Positions 42,008 through 51,101 are shown, counted from the first letter of the stretch. The stretch is 64,000 nt of DNA from Candidatus Thorarchaeota archaeon (GCA_029855935.1 JAGSHN010000027.1:62001-126000), one strand, 5' to 3'. Translations and numbers: made by a program. Notes: generated by a model from the letters alone, not told the origin.

Positions 42008-43510
42008 TCAAAGCGTGAATCCGACGGATGTGTTTCCATCGAACTCCTGCGGCGTGTCACCACCACCGTGTGGATAGGCGGACACGGCGTAGTCGAAACA
42101 ATCCTCCATCAGAGTGTTCGGATTGCTACCGAAGTGGTCGATCAGGCCGTACTCCAAGAAGTAGTACGTCCACGCACCGTTGTGGTGCTGTGAATCGTCG
42201 TAGCCGTATCCGTTGTCAGTACAGGTCGTGGTCATGTAGACCTTGTCGGCATTGGATAGCGCCTGGATCTCAGGAATCAGGCCTCCGCTGTAACAATGGT
42301 CCACAAAGATGAAGATCTTGTCTGCGGACCACGTGCCGACTATTGCGGCCAGCTCCGTGTCATAGAGGTTGCCATCCTCTCCGTTCTCGCCACTGTTGCA
42401 GTCCCACATACAGAGGTATGAGGAACCCTGCCCGTCTCCAGACCCGTGCCCTGACGTGATGAAGGCAACCTCATCGTCGGCATCAGCGCCGGCGAGCCAG
42501 TTGAGGGCCTGCTTGACGTTGTGCTCCGTGGCGAGAGCGTAGTAGCTCGGGTAGTTTGAGGAGTGGGTGTCACCTAGGACTCGGACATAGTCGTAGTCCA
42601 TCACGTTGACTATGTAGTTGTACCAGTCCGTCGCGTCCTCATCGCAGTAGCTCAGGTCGCTGATGGCCTTGTAGTCGCTGATTCCGACTATGACCGCCCA
42701 CTTGTGAACGACGCCATCACCGCCACCACCGCCACCACCACCAGAGCTATAGGTGAGCGTGACGGTCAGGTCATATGATCCAGAGCCACTGTAGGAGCGG
42801 ACCATTATGTACCACGTACCAGCTCCGGGATTGTTATAGGTGACATCCTCGCCACCCGAGGTGTAACCCCGCCAGTCGTAGGTGCTGGTGGTGGGCTCAG
42901 CACCGAGTCGTCCGTACAGGTCGAAGTCGGCACTACCGCACGTGAGTACAGAGTGCATGCTCTCACAGTTCTCATCGACCTGGATGGTCCACATCTCACT
43001 GTCTCCAGTACCGGAGAGGGAACTGGTGACCGTCTCACCGCTGGTGAGCTCGTTCGTCCCACCGCCGCCACCGCCAGAGCCAAGTTCGTACTCGATCTGG
43101 TCAATGGCGAAACCCCAACGGGTCACGGAGTAGTCGGTCTTGAGACGGACCTTGATTGTGTCGCCATTGCTCCATGAGGTCCAACCCCCGTTGGAGTACA
43201 GCCCAGTGAGCTTGTGGAGTTGGTTCCCAGCATAGTCGTACACATACACGTAGTCGTAGTTGTTCTCTACGTCTATCTTGGTGAAGTGCACACGTATCTG
43301 GGTCGCGCCATCCTTGGTGATTGTCCACGTGTGGTCAAAGTTGTTGGAATAGGGATGATCCGATTCCAAAGCATATGACTCCACGGTCCGGGTGAGCGTC
43401 ACCGTCCTTGTTGAGTCCGGGGCAACATATGCCGCAGCTGCAGTCGCAATGGACGATGTCGCAAAAATCACCAGGAGGAAGGCAGACAGAAAGACTAGTT
43501 TCCTCTTCAT
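42008..43510 (-). CDS. Secreted caspase-like (C14/clan CD) protease with CUB-like and PPC domains
   Basis: 500 residues. Signal peptide (KLVFLSAFLLVIFATSSIATA), then residues 40-145 a CUB-like beta-sandwich (SYALESDHPYSNNFDHTWTI; DYVYVYDYAG; WGFAIDQIEYE), a Gly-rich linker, residues 155-255 a PPC (bacterial pre-peptidase C-terminal) domain (ADFDLYGRLG; GTWYIMVRSYSGSGSYDLTV), a second Gly linker, and residues 270-500 a caspase-fold domain. In that domain WAVIVGISDY starts the sheet, the catalytic His355 lies in TSGHGSGD, and Cys406 in FVDHCYSGG. Both catalytic residues are intact, so a secreted, active cysteine protease of the metacaspase/gingipain type is expected. ATG 43510 follows a GGTGGT run. 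The neighbour at 43793 repeats the first half of this architecture. Confidence 0.9.
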   Translation of the reverse strand: MKRKLVFLSAFLLVIFATSSIATAAAAYVAPDSTRTVTLTRTVESYALESDHPYSNNFDHTWTITKDGATQIRVHFTKIDVENNYDYVYVYDYAGNQLHKLTGLYSNGGWTSWSNGDTIKVRLKTDYSVTRWGFAIDQIEYELGSGGGGGGTNELTSGETVTSSLSGTGDSEMWTIQVDENCESMHSVLTCGSADFDLYGRLGAEPTTSTYDWRGYTSGGEDVTYNNPGAGTWYIMVRSYSGSGSYDLTVTLTYSSGGGGGGGGDGVVHKWAVIVGISDYKAISDLSYCDEDATDWYNYIVNVMDYDYVRVLGDTHSSNYPSYYALATEHNVKQALNWLAGADADDEVAFITSGHGSGDGQGSSYLCMWDCNSGENGEDGNLYDTELAAIVGTWSADKIFIFVDHCYSGGLIPEIQALSNADKVYMTTTCTDNGYGYDDSQHHNGAWTYYFLEYGLIDHFGSNPNTLMEDCFDYAVSAYPHGGGDTPQEFDGNTSVGFTL

Positions 43511-43529
43511 GGAGATACCACCACGCGTT

Positions 43530-43545
43530 CTGGCATTTCTGCCAG
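43530..43545 (-). promoter_or_regulatory. Inverted repeat in the leader of the caspase-like gene
   Basis: CTGGCA and TGCCAG flank TTTC, 20 bases upstream of the ATG at 43510 and downstream of a TATA-like CTTATTTATG (43573-43582). The location between TATA box and start suits an operator or an mRNA hairpin. Confidence 0.35.
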
Positions 43546-43792
43546 GACGATGGAGTGAAACAAATGCAATGGGTCATAAATAAGTGGTGTACTTTTGTTC
43601 CAGAATTCTTTCGGTCATATGCGCTCGTCTTAGAACAAACCTGCGGTCATGGTGCACAGGCGGGTACACAAGTGTACGTGGTGTCTGGGCCGCCCAAAAG
43701 GCGAGCGGTCGAGTCGCGAGATCACTCTCTACGGCCGAATATGTCAGGGTGGGAAGGGGCCGTCGTGGCCCTCGTTCAGAAGTCCACACCCA

Positions 43793-44689
43793 TCACGTGA
43801 TCTTGCTCAGCACGACCAGTGCGACAACAACAGCGATCAGTGAGAGTATGCGGCCACCGAAGTCGAGGGCCGTGACCATGCCGCCCCCCGTCACGGTTCC
43901 GTAGGAGAGATACACTGTCAACTGGTATGTGCCTGACCCCGAGTACGCGTAGACCATTATATACCATCGCCCGCTCGGGGGAGTTGGCAGAATAAAGTCA
44001 TCATTCCCCACGTTTGTGGAACTCCAGTCGTTGGTGCCCAGAGTCGGCGCGGAGCCGAGCCGTCCATAGAGGTCGAAGTCCGCTCCCGATGGCCCTCGGA
44101 GTACCACCTCCATTCTCGCGCATCCGCTGTCAACGTCAATGTACCAAACGTCAGACTCCTCCGTCTCAAGATTGCCGGAAACAGTGTTGCCGCTGAATAG
44201 AACGTTGCCCGACACGCTAGTCGTTGTTGTTGAATTGCTGGTTTCATACTCTATCTGGTCGATGCCAAAGCCCCAGTTGGTGACAGAGCCATCAGTCTTA
44301 AGACGAACCCGAATCGATGGCCCGTCGCTCCACAGACTCCACGTGTCAGTGTAGCTGCCCACAAAGTCATTGAGTTGAGTGCCGGCATAGTCGTAGACGT
44401 AGACGTGGTCATAGGTCGACTCGACATCTATGCGGTAGAAGTGGACCCGGATTCTTACTGCACCACTCTTGGTGATGGTCCAGTTCCGATCATAGTTGTT
44501 GTCATACGGATGTGGTGACTCAAGAGAATAGCTCTCTGTCGTGGCCAAGACGGCGGTTCTCACCGACCTCTGCACTGTGTGACTGGTCGGGGGAGCCCAG
44601 ACTGGTACGGTCAGCATGATCAGAACTGCAAAGAAGAATGTCCAGCCAAACATGGCCCTGCTCTGTGCCACAGCCATCGAACCCCGCAT
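43793..44689 (-). CDS. Surface protein with CUB-like and PPC domains, C-terminal anchor, no protease
   Basis: About 298 residues from ATG 44689. After a hydrophobic signal (MFGWTFFFAVLIMLTVPVW) come a CUB-like domain (SYSLESPHPYDNNYDRNWTI; DHVYVYDYAG; WGFGIDQIEYE) and a PPC domain (ADFDLYGRLGSAP; GRWYIMVYAYSGSGTYQLTVYL), then a membrane helix (GRILSLIAVVVALVVL) with the short tail SKIT. It is clearly a paralogue of the first 255 residues of the caspase-like protein 282 bases downstream on the same strand, anchored instead of carrying the peptidase. The frame opens at 44803, but a TATA element at 44721-44730 and the basic MRGS start at 44689 support the shorter form. It may dock or regulate the secreted protease (inference). 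Confidence 0.85.
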   Translation of the reverse strand: MRGSMAVAQSRAMFGWTFFFAVLIMLTVPVWAPPTSHTVQRSVRTAVLATTESYSLESPHPYDNNYDRNWTITKSGAVRIRVHFYRIDVESTYDHVYVYDYAGTQLNDFVGSYTDTWSLWSDGPSIRVRLKTDGSVTNWGFGIDQIEYETSNSTTTTSVSGNVLFSGNTVSGNLETEESDVWYIDVDSGCARMEVVLRGPSGADFDLYGRLGSAPTLGTNDWSSTNVGNDDFILPTPPSGRWYIMVYAYSGSGTYQLTVYLSYGTVTGGGMVTALDFGGRILSLIAVVVALVVLSKIT

Positions 44690-44720
44690 CGAGTCTGGTG
44701 AGTGACTTCTCGCTTCCACG

Positions 44721-44730
44721 TATATAGATA
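44721..44730 (-). promoter_or_regulatory. TATA box of the CUB/PPC anchor protein gene
   Basis: TATCTATATA on the minus strand, centred 36 bases before the ATG at 44689, a standard archaeal arrangement with a short leader. Confidence 0.5.
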
Positions 44731-44799
44731 TTGCATACGTACGGGTCCGACCATGACAAGACAGACCGAGATTGTGTCCCGTAGGGAACAAAGGCCCAA

Positions 44800-47775
44800 T
44801 CACTTCACGGGACTCTTGTCCACCTTGGGAATCCAGATCAAGAACTCTGCACCCTGTGTGTGGTCACCAGGCACTCTGTCACGCACCGTTATCCTGCCGC
44901 CATACTTCTCGACGATCTGGCGAGAATGATGCAGGCCGAGCCCTCCGAAACGACGCGCCCGGTCGAACAGGCTCCTCTTGGCCGAGTCGGGAACGCCCGT
45001 GCCGTTGTCCGCGACACTGATGACATACCAGTCGCCATCCTCGAACACGCGCACCCAGACCTTCTTGACATCGTGCGGGTTGTGCTCCACTGCATTCATC
45101 AGGATGTTGGCAATCAGTAGCTCCAGGTACGAGTCCGCGAGGACGTCCGCCTTGTCGACCTCCCTCTCGACATAGAACTTCACGCTGGCACCACCCTGGG
45201 ACAGGCCCTTGATGCAGTTGTCGACCGCCTCAAGCAGGTCTCGTTTTTCCAGCGGGACACTGTGAAGCTGTTCCGTTGCACGGACCTCCTGAATCAGTCG
45301 GCTGACACGATTGACGGAGTCTGTCATTATCTGCAAGAAAGAGTCACGCGACGCATCATCAGTGGCATTGCGGAGCAGGTTTGCACTGCTGAGGATCACC
45401 TGCAGGTGATTGCGAATGTCATGCGAGATTATGTCAAGGTAGAGGTCTGCCTGATCACGCGCTGAGCGGACGCGCTTCTCTGCCTCCACGCGGTCGGTGA
45501 TGTCGATGAGGACGACCTGCAATGCACGGGCCCCCTCGTAGTCAACGGAACTAATGAAAGCCTCAACCCACCTGACTTTGCCGTCCGCTCCCACAAGCCT
45601 AAACTCAAGGTTACTCGGACCAGGTTCGCCCTGAAATCGCGACCGCAGTATCTCACTGACCGTTTCGCGGTCCTCGTGATAGATGAACTTTGACATCTCT
45701 TCAAGTGGAATAGAACGAAACTCATCAATCGTCACGCCGAGTAGTTCGAGCAGAGGGCGGTTCGCATACAGCAGACCCTCGGTGGACAGAACAGCCAGCC
45801 CCTGAAGACTGTTCTCTGCAAGCGACCTGTATTTCATCTCAGACCTGCGTATCGCCTGATCGCGAGCTCGCCTCTCTGTGATGTCCTGTGCGGTCCCGAG
45901 GACACCTATGATATTGCCCTCAACGTCATGCAGGGGTACCTTGTTGGTCTCAATCCACACCTCCCGTCCGTCTGCTTGGTGTTGTCTCTCAACAAGGCCA
46001 TACACACCCGCCCCGGACTCGATAACACGACGGTCTGTCGCTATGTATGACTCCGCCTCCTCAGGGAGCCAGGCAAGGTCGTGGTCAGTCTTGCCAACAA
46101 TCTCCGACGGATCTTTCACGCCTGCGACTCTTGCGAAGTTTGTGTTGCATCCCAAGTAGACGGAGTTCCGGTCCTTCCAGTAGACGTACAGTGGTATTGT
46201 CTCGAGAATGAGCTGCAACTTCTCTCGTGATTCAACTAGTTCATCCTGTGCCTCCTTCTTCTCCGTGATGTCTACGACGACCACCTGAAGAGCCTCTCTA
46301 CCTCCAAAGTCAATGTAGTTGGAGAATGCCTCCACCCATCGGACCGACCCATCCGGACGAATGAACCTGTACTGATAAGGAACGGGGAAAGGCTTGCCTG
46401 CCCTTCGCCGCTGGGCGATCTCGAGCAGGTACGGCTGGTCATCGGGATGTACCATAGACCATCCCTCCTCGCGGCTCATCGCGAGAATCTCTTCTCTGGA
46501 ACGTCCGACAATATCGCAGAACGCGGGGTTCACATAGACGTAGTGCTGATTCTGAATGATGGAGATTCCCTGTAGTGAGTGTTCGGCCAGTGCCCGGTAC
46601 TTCATCTCCGACTCCTGCAGAGCCGCCTCCATACGCTTCTTTTCCGTGATGTCATCGAACAGGCCCAGTACCTCGACCACGTTGCCGTCTTCGTCGAGCA
46701 CGGGATGCGCCTTCAGCTGACCGAACCCCCTACGACCAAACCTTGTAACATATTCGTGCTCTGTCACGACGGTCTGCTTAGACTCAACACATTTCCTCAG
46801 CGAGTCTGCTATTCCTGATTGAATCGAGTACTCGGATGTCAGGAAATTTATCTCAGCAACGTCCTCGGGCGTTCGAGCACCCAAGATCTCAAGGCCCTTC
46901 TTGTTGATGCTTATGATGTTGCCATCAGGTGTGACCACAACGATGCCAACGGGCATCTCATCAAAGAAGGTGCGGTAGCGTGCCTCCGTCGTCTGCAGCT
47001 CTCGGTGTATTCGTTTCAGGTCACTGATATCCATCACCACAGCAATTACGCCAACGAATTCTTCCTCCTGATCTGTGATGACTCGTGGCATCATTGCAGA
47101 ATGAACCCGCCTCCCGTCTGCCGTCCTGAACATGATCTCAAGCGTGACCTCTGTGCCCTCCGATGGCGGTTCGGCCATGAGCGTCTTGACCTGACCGAGC
47201 TCAGAGGGGTCTACTATCTCTAGCAAGGACTTGCCAAGCAGTTCGTCGGGGGAGTAGCCGAGCATCTCGAACAGACGGGGGTTTCCATACTTGACGCGCC
47301 AGTCAGCATCCAAGAACAACACGGCCTCATGCATGGTCTCAAGAATCGTCCTGAAACGGCGCTCGCTCCGAATCCTCTTCTCCTGCTCCAGTCGCATGCG
47401 AGTGATGTCTGTAATCACTGCGAACGAGCCGACAAATCTGTCGCCATCGAACATCGGCGTGGCGGAGACCACGGTATTGACCTTGTCACCAGTCCAGTGT
47501 ACCCAGTCGAGCGTGTACTGAGACGAGACACCCTCCTCCCTAAGATGCGAGAAACGGCGCACAACCTGAGCATTCTCCTCGTCGAGAAAGTCGAAGACAG
47601 GGCGCCCGATGATCTCACCCAGCGGATAGCCTATCAGCTCAACGAAACTATGGTTGGCGTAGGTAATCACATTCTCAGGGTCAACAACTATGAGGGCATC
47701 ATTCATCGTGTCTACAATCTCTTTGTAGGGGACAGCTGGTCTTTCATTGGCTATAGAATCGGAGTTTCGGGTCAT
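44800..47775 (-). CDS. Sensor histidine kinase with six PAS domains
   Basis: 991 residues from ATG 47775. Six PAS domains in tandem are visible, opening at YKEIVDTMNDALIVVDPENV, RFRTILETMHEAVLFLDADW, RYRTFFDEMPVGIVVVTPDG, KYRALAEHSLQGISIIQN, KLQLILETIPLYVYWKDRNS and KYRSLAENSLQGLAVLSTEG, several followed by PAC-type strands. The H-box is DIISHDIRNHLQV with His785; the kinase core has NILMNAVEHN, SVADNGTGVPD and GLGLHHSRQIVEKYGG. No membrane helix is evident, so it is a cytoplasmic, probably multi-input redox or ligand sensor. No receiver-domain gene lies beside it; the partner is unknown. The frame extends to 47904; ATG 47775 is preferred because GGAGGA lies 11 bases upstream and it reads divergently from the SRPBCC gene. 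Confidence 0.92.
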   Translation of the reverse strand: MTRNSDSIANERPAVPYKEIVDTMNDALIVVDPENVITYANHSFVELIGYPLGEIIGRPVFDFLDEENAQVVRRFSHLREEGVSSQYTLDWVHWTGDKVNTVVSATPMFDGDRFVGSFAVITDITRMRLEQEKRIRSERRFRTILETMHEAVLFLDADWRVKYGNPRLFEMLGYSPDELLGKSLLEIVDPSELGQVKTLMAEPPSEGTEVTLEIMFRTADGRRVHSAMMPRVITDQEEEFVGVIAVVMDISDLKRIHRELQTTEARYRTFFDEMPVGIVVVTPDGNIISINKKGLEILGARTPEDVAEINFLTSEYSIQSGIADSLRKCVESKQTVVTEHEYVTRFGRRGFGQLKAHPVLDEDGNVVEVLGLFDDITEKKRMEAALQESEMKYRALAEHSLQGISIIQNQHYVYVNPAFCDIVGRSREEILAMSREEGWSMVHPDDQPYLLEIAQRRRAGKPFPVPYQYRFIRPDGSVRWVEAFSNYIDFGGREALQVVVVDITEKKEAQDELVESREKLQLILETIPLYVYWKDRNSVYLGCNTNFARVAGVKDPSEIVGKTDHDLAWLPEEAESYIATDRRVIESGAGVYGLVERQHQADGREVWIETNKVPLHDVEGNIIGVLGTAQDITERRARDQAIRRSEMKYRSLAENSLQGLAVLSTEGLLYANRPLLELLGVTIDEFRSIPLEEMSKFIYHEDRETVSEILRSRFQGEPGPSNLEFRLVGADGKVRWVEAFISSVDYEGARALQVVLIDITDRVEAEKRVRSARDQADLYLDIISHDIRNHLQVILSSANLLRNATDDASRDSFLQIMTDSVNRVSRLIQEVRATEQLHSVPLEKRDLLEAVDNCIKGLSQGGASVKFYVEREVDKADVLADSYLELLIANILMNAVEHNPHDVKKVWVRVFEDGDWYVISVADNGTGVPDSAKRSLFDRARRFGGLGLHHSRQIVEKYGGRITVRDRVPGDHTQGAEFLIWIPKVDKSPVK

Positions 47776-47912
47776 AAGAGAGTGGTCCTCCGAGGGAGGG
47801 AGTAACGCAGACAGCTCTGATATAACTGGTAATAATGCCTTTGGTCGCACTTTGATACGGCCACCAGTCTGTTGTGGACTGTGCCGATGACATTGTACGG
47901 CCAATCGTCAGA

Positions 47913-47920
47913 GAAATAAG
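47913..47920 (+). promoter_or_regulatory. Candidate TATA box of the SRPBCC gene
   Basis: GAAATAAG about 45 bases before the TTG at 47961; GGGAGG at 47945-47950 then serves as SD in the leader. Confidence 0.4.
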
Positions 47921-47960
47921 TGTCAGTGCGCAGTGTATAGCCCCGGGAGGTAGCCGCGTT

Positions 47961-48878
47961 TTGGAACGAGAAAGGGGCGAAGATGTCCTTCCTGTGATTA
48001 GGGTGTCGGCCCGGATCTACAGGCCCATCGATGAGGTATGGAACCTGTTTCTCGACCCCGTCAAGATGGTACAGTGGCTTGGTAACGAGATCACGGCGGA
48101 GATAAAGAGCGATGGTGTCATCTCCTTCGATGGGCCGAATGCACCCGTCACTCCAGAGATGACGGGACAGTGGAAGATAACAACACTGAGACCTCACAGT
48201 GGCATTCTCTTCACGTGGAGCATACTGGGCACGGACACTCTTGTACTGATGAGATTCCGACGCATACCTCCCGGTACACTCCTTGAGGTCAGGCACGGTG
48301 CCATACCGCCCGCCGCCAAGATCTTGCACCTACCTGAACACTGGACTCTGATGCTGGCCAATTTCAGGTCCATAGTTGAGCTCGGCGAGCCGGCCTTGCG
48401 TTTTGACTATTCGAAGTATCACCCATTGAGAGTCACACGCTACGACCCGACCGAGGTCAGGCTCAGCGTGGTGATCAATGCGCCACCGTCATTGCCCTTT
48501 GACGTCTGGACCAATCCCGAGAAACTGAGGCACTTTCTCGGGGTAGAACGTCCGGTGGTCGACAGAAGATATGGTGGTATCTATACCTGGTGGGCAGAGG
48601 GCAAGGGTCCGGTTGTCTTTACAAAGCTCGAGCAGGACAAGGAACTAGAGTTCACGTGGGTCTACGGCGATGAGCCCGAGACCAAGGTGAACATCAGGTT
48701 TGAACCCGTGGAAGACAAGACGCTCGTCATGCTCCATCATTTTGGATTCAGGCATCCTGAGGATGTTGTCGGATATGACATTGGCTGGGCAGCAATTCTG
48801 GCCGAGCTCAAGCTCACCTGCGAGCTTGGGGAGTCGGGCATAGAGAGGGAGAGCATCTGGGAAGAAGTCCGTTTCTAG
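47961..48878 (+). CDS. Double SRPBCC (START-like, AHSA1-type) domain protein
   Basis: 305 residues from TTG 47961. Two tandem SRPBCC domains can be read: the first from VIRVSARIYRPIDEVWNLFLDPVKMVQWLG to about residue 145, the second from VRLSVVINAPPSLPFDVWTNPEKLRHFLG to the end (YGGIYTWWAEGKGPVVFTKLEQDKELEFTW). Each opens with the polyketide cyclase/AHSA1 pattern: a strand, then two helices ending in W-L-G or F-L-G. The fold binds hydrophobic ligands or chaperone partners; no function can be named. The frame opens at 47874, but the GGGAGG site ten bases before TTG 47961 and the TATA box within the extra part decide the start. Confidence 0.8.
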   Translation: MERERGEDVLPVIRVSARIYRPIDEVWNLFLDPVKMVQWLGNEITAEIKSDGVISFDGPNAPVTPEMTGQWKITTLRPHSGILFTWSILGTDTLVLMRFRRIPPGTLLEVRHGAIPPAAKILHLPEHWTLMLANFRSIVELGEPALRFDYSKYHPLRVTRYDPTEVRLSVVINAPPSLPFDVWTNPEKLRHFLGVERPVVDRRYGGIYTWWAEGKGPVVFTKLEQDKELEFTWVYGDEPETKVNIRFEPVEDKTLVMLHHFGFRHPEDVVGYDIGWAAILAELKLTCELGESGIERESIWEEVRF

Positions 48879-48935
48879 ATTTGGAGCCTAGGAGTGGACG
48901 TGGCGAAACAACCCTGCAGACAGAGGAGAGATACG

Positions 48936-49682
48936 TCACAGACCGGGGAGAAATAGCAGCTGCATATCAGGGAATAGCAGGAGCCACATGGAGAACGATG
49001 TGACAAGCGGGATGAGAAAGTTGTCCAGCCATCTAGTGCTCACAAGTTCCGTCACTGTGACTAGGCCGGCGATTGTCAACAGATGCGGAAAGACACTGAC
49101 AATCTGGATGTCGGCAAACAGATAGAGCGAAACAAGGAGGGACAACAGCGAGAAGACGAAGACCCCGACAGAGCCCTCAACGGACTTCCCACGAATCCGC
49201 CTTGACAGAACTCGCGCGCCAAACAATCGTCCAAACACCTCACCTGCTGCATCAGCCCAGGCCACAGCAAGAATGGCAGACACGAAGATTGCGGGCTGTG
49301 CGAGAAAGAGGAGAAATGACACGGCAAAGGAGATCATACCCATCAGCCCCGATACGAAGGTATTGGCACGCGACTCGTTCTCCCTGCTCCCTGCAGCGAG
49401 GAGGTCCGAGATAAGGCTGTGCTTGTGGCCCCACGCATAGATGAGAATGGCAAGAAAGACGCCCGCCGCAAATGTCGGACCACTGAGGTTTGTGTAGACC
49501 ACAACAGTCAATGCGATGGTCGTGCCCATCACTATGTGAACGAGTTTTCTTGCCTTCCAGTGGGCCACACCGTGTGATGCCATCACATACGCTGCGGCCA
49601 AGACCAGACCAGCAAGGAACCCCGTCATCAGGGCCATTGCTATATCAAGCGGTGTGAGCGTCCCGAAGAATAGCTCGACCAT
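48936..49682 (-). CDS. Polyprenol/dolichol kinase-like integral membrane protein
   Basis: 248 residues, about seven membrane helices. KARKLVHIVMG matches the R-K-x-x-H motif, and AWADAAGEVFGRLFGARVLSRRIRGKSVEGSVGVFVF matches the D-A-x-x-x-x-G-R...GKSVEGSxAxF block of CTP-dependent dolichol kinase, phytol kinase and CDP-diglyceride synthase relatives (SEC59/DGK1/VTE5). These enzymes phosphorylate polyprenols or activate lipids at the membrane. The substrate could be dolichol for N-glycan carriers or geranylgeraniol. It is divergent from the GTPase cluster. ATG 49682 starts the first helix region directly. Confidence 0.8.
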   Translation of the reverse strand: MVELFFGTLTPLDIAMALMTGFLAGLVLAAAYVMASHGVAHWKARKLVHIVMGTTIALTVVVYTNLSGPTFAAGVFLAILIYAWGHKHSLISDLLAAGSRENESRANTFVSGLMGMISFAVSFLLFLAQPAIFVSAILAVAWADAAGEVFGRLFGARVLSRRIRGKSVEGSVGVFVFSLLSLLVSLYLFADIQIVSVFPHLLTIAGLVTVTELVSTRWLDNFLIPLVTSFSMWLLLFPDMQLLFLPGL

Positions 49683-49743
49683 TGTGGGCCGAGCATTGGT
49701 CGTGACGCCCCCTTTTGACGTTTGTCGTGTCCAACCAACGGCA

Positions 49744-49751
49744 ACCTTAAG
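49744..49751 (+). promoter_or_regulatory. TATA box of the first small GTPase gene
   Basis: CCTTAAGT, about 95 bases before the ATG at 49844, implying a leader of about 70 bases. Confidence 0.4.
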
Positions 49752-49843
49752 TGTTCCTTCTCGTGCATGCTCACACTACGCGGGACTGACATAGCAGACA
49801 GTCGGGACCGCAACGTGTGGTCCACCGTCAGGAGTACTGTGTG

Positions 49844-50428
49844 ATGAGAGACCAGAACGATGGCAGCAAGATTCTCAAGGCCGTCCTCATTGGCGATGGT
49901 GCTGTCGGAAAGACCAGTATCAGAAGAAACTATCTTGGCGAGGACTTCATCGAGGGCCACCTGGCCACGATTGGAGTGGACCTGGCCACAAAGCGAGTCT
50001 TGTTTCGGGACGAAATCATCAAGTTCGTCATATGGGATCTGGCGGGACAGCCGACATTCGAGAAAGTCAGAGGACATTACTACCACGGTGCGAACGGTAT
50101 ACTCCTTGTCTATTCTGTGGTCGACCGCACATCCTTCGACAATGCTTCAAAGTGGCTTGTCGAGGCATATCGGAATATGGGCCGACTCCCACCGACAATC
50201 ATCATCGGCAACAAGATTGACCTGCGCGACAAGGTGCCTCCGGAACAGCAGGTCACTCCGGAGGAGGGAAAGCAGTTTGCCGAGTACTTCACACGAAAGC
50301 TTGAGGTCCCGGCAGTCTTCATCGAGACCTCGGCCAAGACTGGCGAGAACATCCAAGAGGCCTTTCACGCCATCCTCTCAATGATGTACGATGCTGTTGA
50401 TGACAAGAGCGACCACTATGTCGGATAG
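49844..50428 (+). CDS. Rab/Ras-like small GTPase
   Basis: 194 residues. All five G motifs are present: G1 GDGAVGKTS, G2 Thr in HLATIGVD, G3 WDLAGQP, G4 GNKIDL and G5 ETSAKTG. The switch II block FEKVRGHYYHGANGILLVYSVVDRTSF is close to eukaryotic Rab proteins (RSLIPSYIRDSSVAVVVYD-type position). There is no C-terminal cysteine for prenylation, so membrane attachment would need another route. GTG 49817 is in frame, but ATG 49844 has AGGAG seven bases upstream. Small GTPases of this kind are abundant in Asgard archaea; a role in membrane or cytoskeletal organisation is likely but unproven. The next gene encodes a second GTPase. Confidence 0.93.
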   Translation: MRDQNDGSKILKAVLIGDGAVGKTSIRRNYLGEDFIEGHLATIGVDLATKRVLFRDEIIKFVIWDLAGQPTFEKVRGHYYHGANGILLVYSVVDRTSFDNASKWLVEAYRNMGRLPPTIIIGNKIDLRDKVPPEQQVTPEEGKQFAEYFTRKLEVPAVFIETSAKTGENIQEAFHAILSMMYDAVDDKSDHYVG

Positions 50429-50485
50429 TCTCGGGTGTACCTGCCGCCCATCACCCCGAGAGACAGGGAACTCAAGAACACCAAT

Positions 50486-50493
50486 CATTTAAG
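50486..50493 (+). promoter_or_regulatory. TATA box of the second GTPase operon
   Basis: CATTTAAG about 72 bases before the ATG at 50562, with GGGGTGA as SD eight bases before the start. The three following genes are close-packed and probably share this promoter. Confidence 0.45.
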
Positions 50494-50561
50494 TGGGCCG
50501 GTGAGTTCATTCCCTCAGCGTCCAGGGCGCAACCGCGAGTTCAAGCGGGGTGACACCCTCG

Positions 50562-51095
50562 ATGTCTAAGGGACCAAGTAAGCGAAAGACCTCTCAAGTC
50601 AACAAGATTGTACTTGTTGGTGCGGGAGGCGTCGGCAAGACCAGTATTGCCAAACGACTCGTGACCGGGGAATACCTGGAGACAGGGATGACCGTGGGAC
50701 TGAACGTCGAGTCGTGGATGGTGAAGGACACCGATGAAGACGTTAGCTTCAAAGTCGTTGCCTTCGACCTGGGTGGTCAGAAACAGTTCAGGTTCTTTCA
50801 ACCGGAACTGGTCAGCGGAGCGGACATAGCATTGATCGTCTTCGACCTCAGCCGGTATGAGTCATTTGCAGAGCTGGACGAATGGTTGGATATGGTCAAA
50901 GAAATGCCAGCAGAGTCGAAGCTACTGATAGCCAACAAATGCGACCTCCGACCGGTCGTTCAAGAAGATGAGGCCAATGCATTGGCCAAACAGCTGGGAG
51001 TCCGCTTGATCTACTTGAGTGCGAAGACCGGCCAAGGCTTCGACAAGCTGGAGAGCATGATCTGGAAACAACTCAAGGACAAGACTAAAACGTGA
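50562..51095 (+). CDS. Second small GTPase, Arf/Ras-like with DxGGQ switch
   Basis: 177 residues. G1 is GAGGVGKTS, G2 Thr in TGMTVGLNVESW, G3 DLGGQKQFRFF, G4 ANKCDL and G5 YLSAKTGQGFDKLES. The DLGGQ form and the late Thr resemble Arf, Rag/Gtr and SRP-beta type GTPases more than Rab; a basic N-terminus (MSKGPSKRKTSQVNK) replaces any amphipathic myristoylated helix. It starts an operon with a winged-helix protein and a V4R protein with gaps of six and one bases. ATG 50562 is chosen over GTG 50550 on the SD position. The other GTPase of the cluster (49844) has only low identity to it, so they are not a recent duplication. Confidence 0.93.
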   Translation: MSKGPSKRKTSQVNKIVLVGAGGVGKTSIAKRLVTGEYLETGMTVGLNVESWMVKDTDEDVSFKVVAFDLGGQKQFRFFQPELVSGADIALIVFDLSRYESFAELDEWLDMVKEMPAESKLLIANKCDLRPVVQEDEANALAKQLGVRLIYLSAKTGQGFDKLESMIWKQLKDKTKT

Positions 51096-51101
51096 GAGGC
51101 G

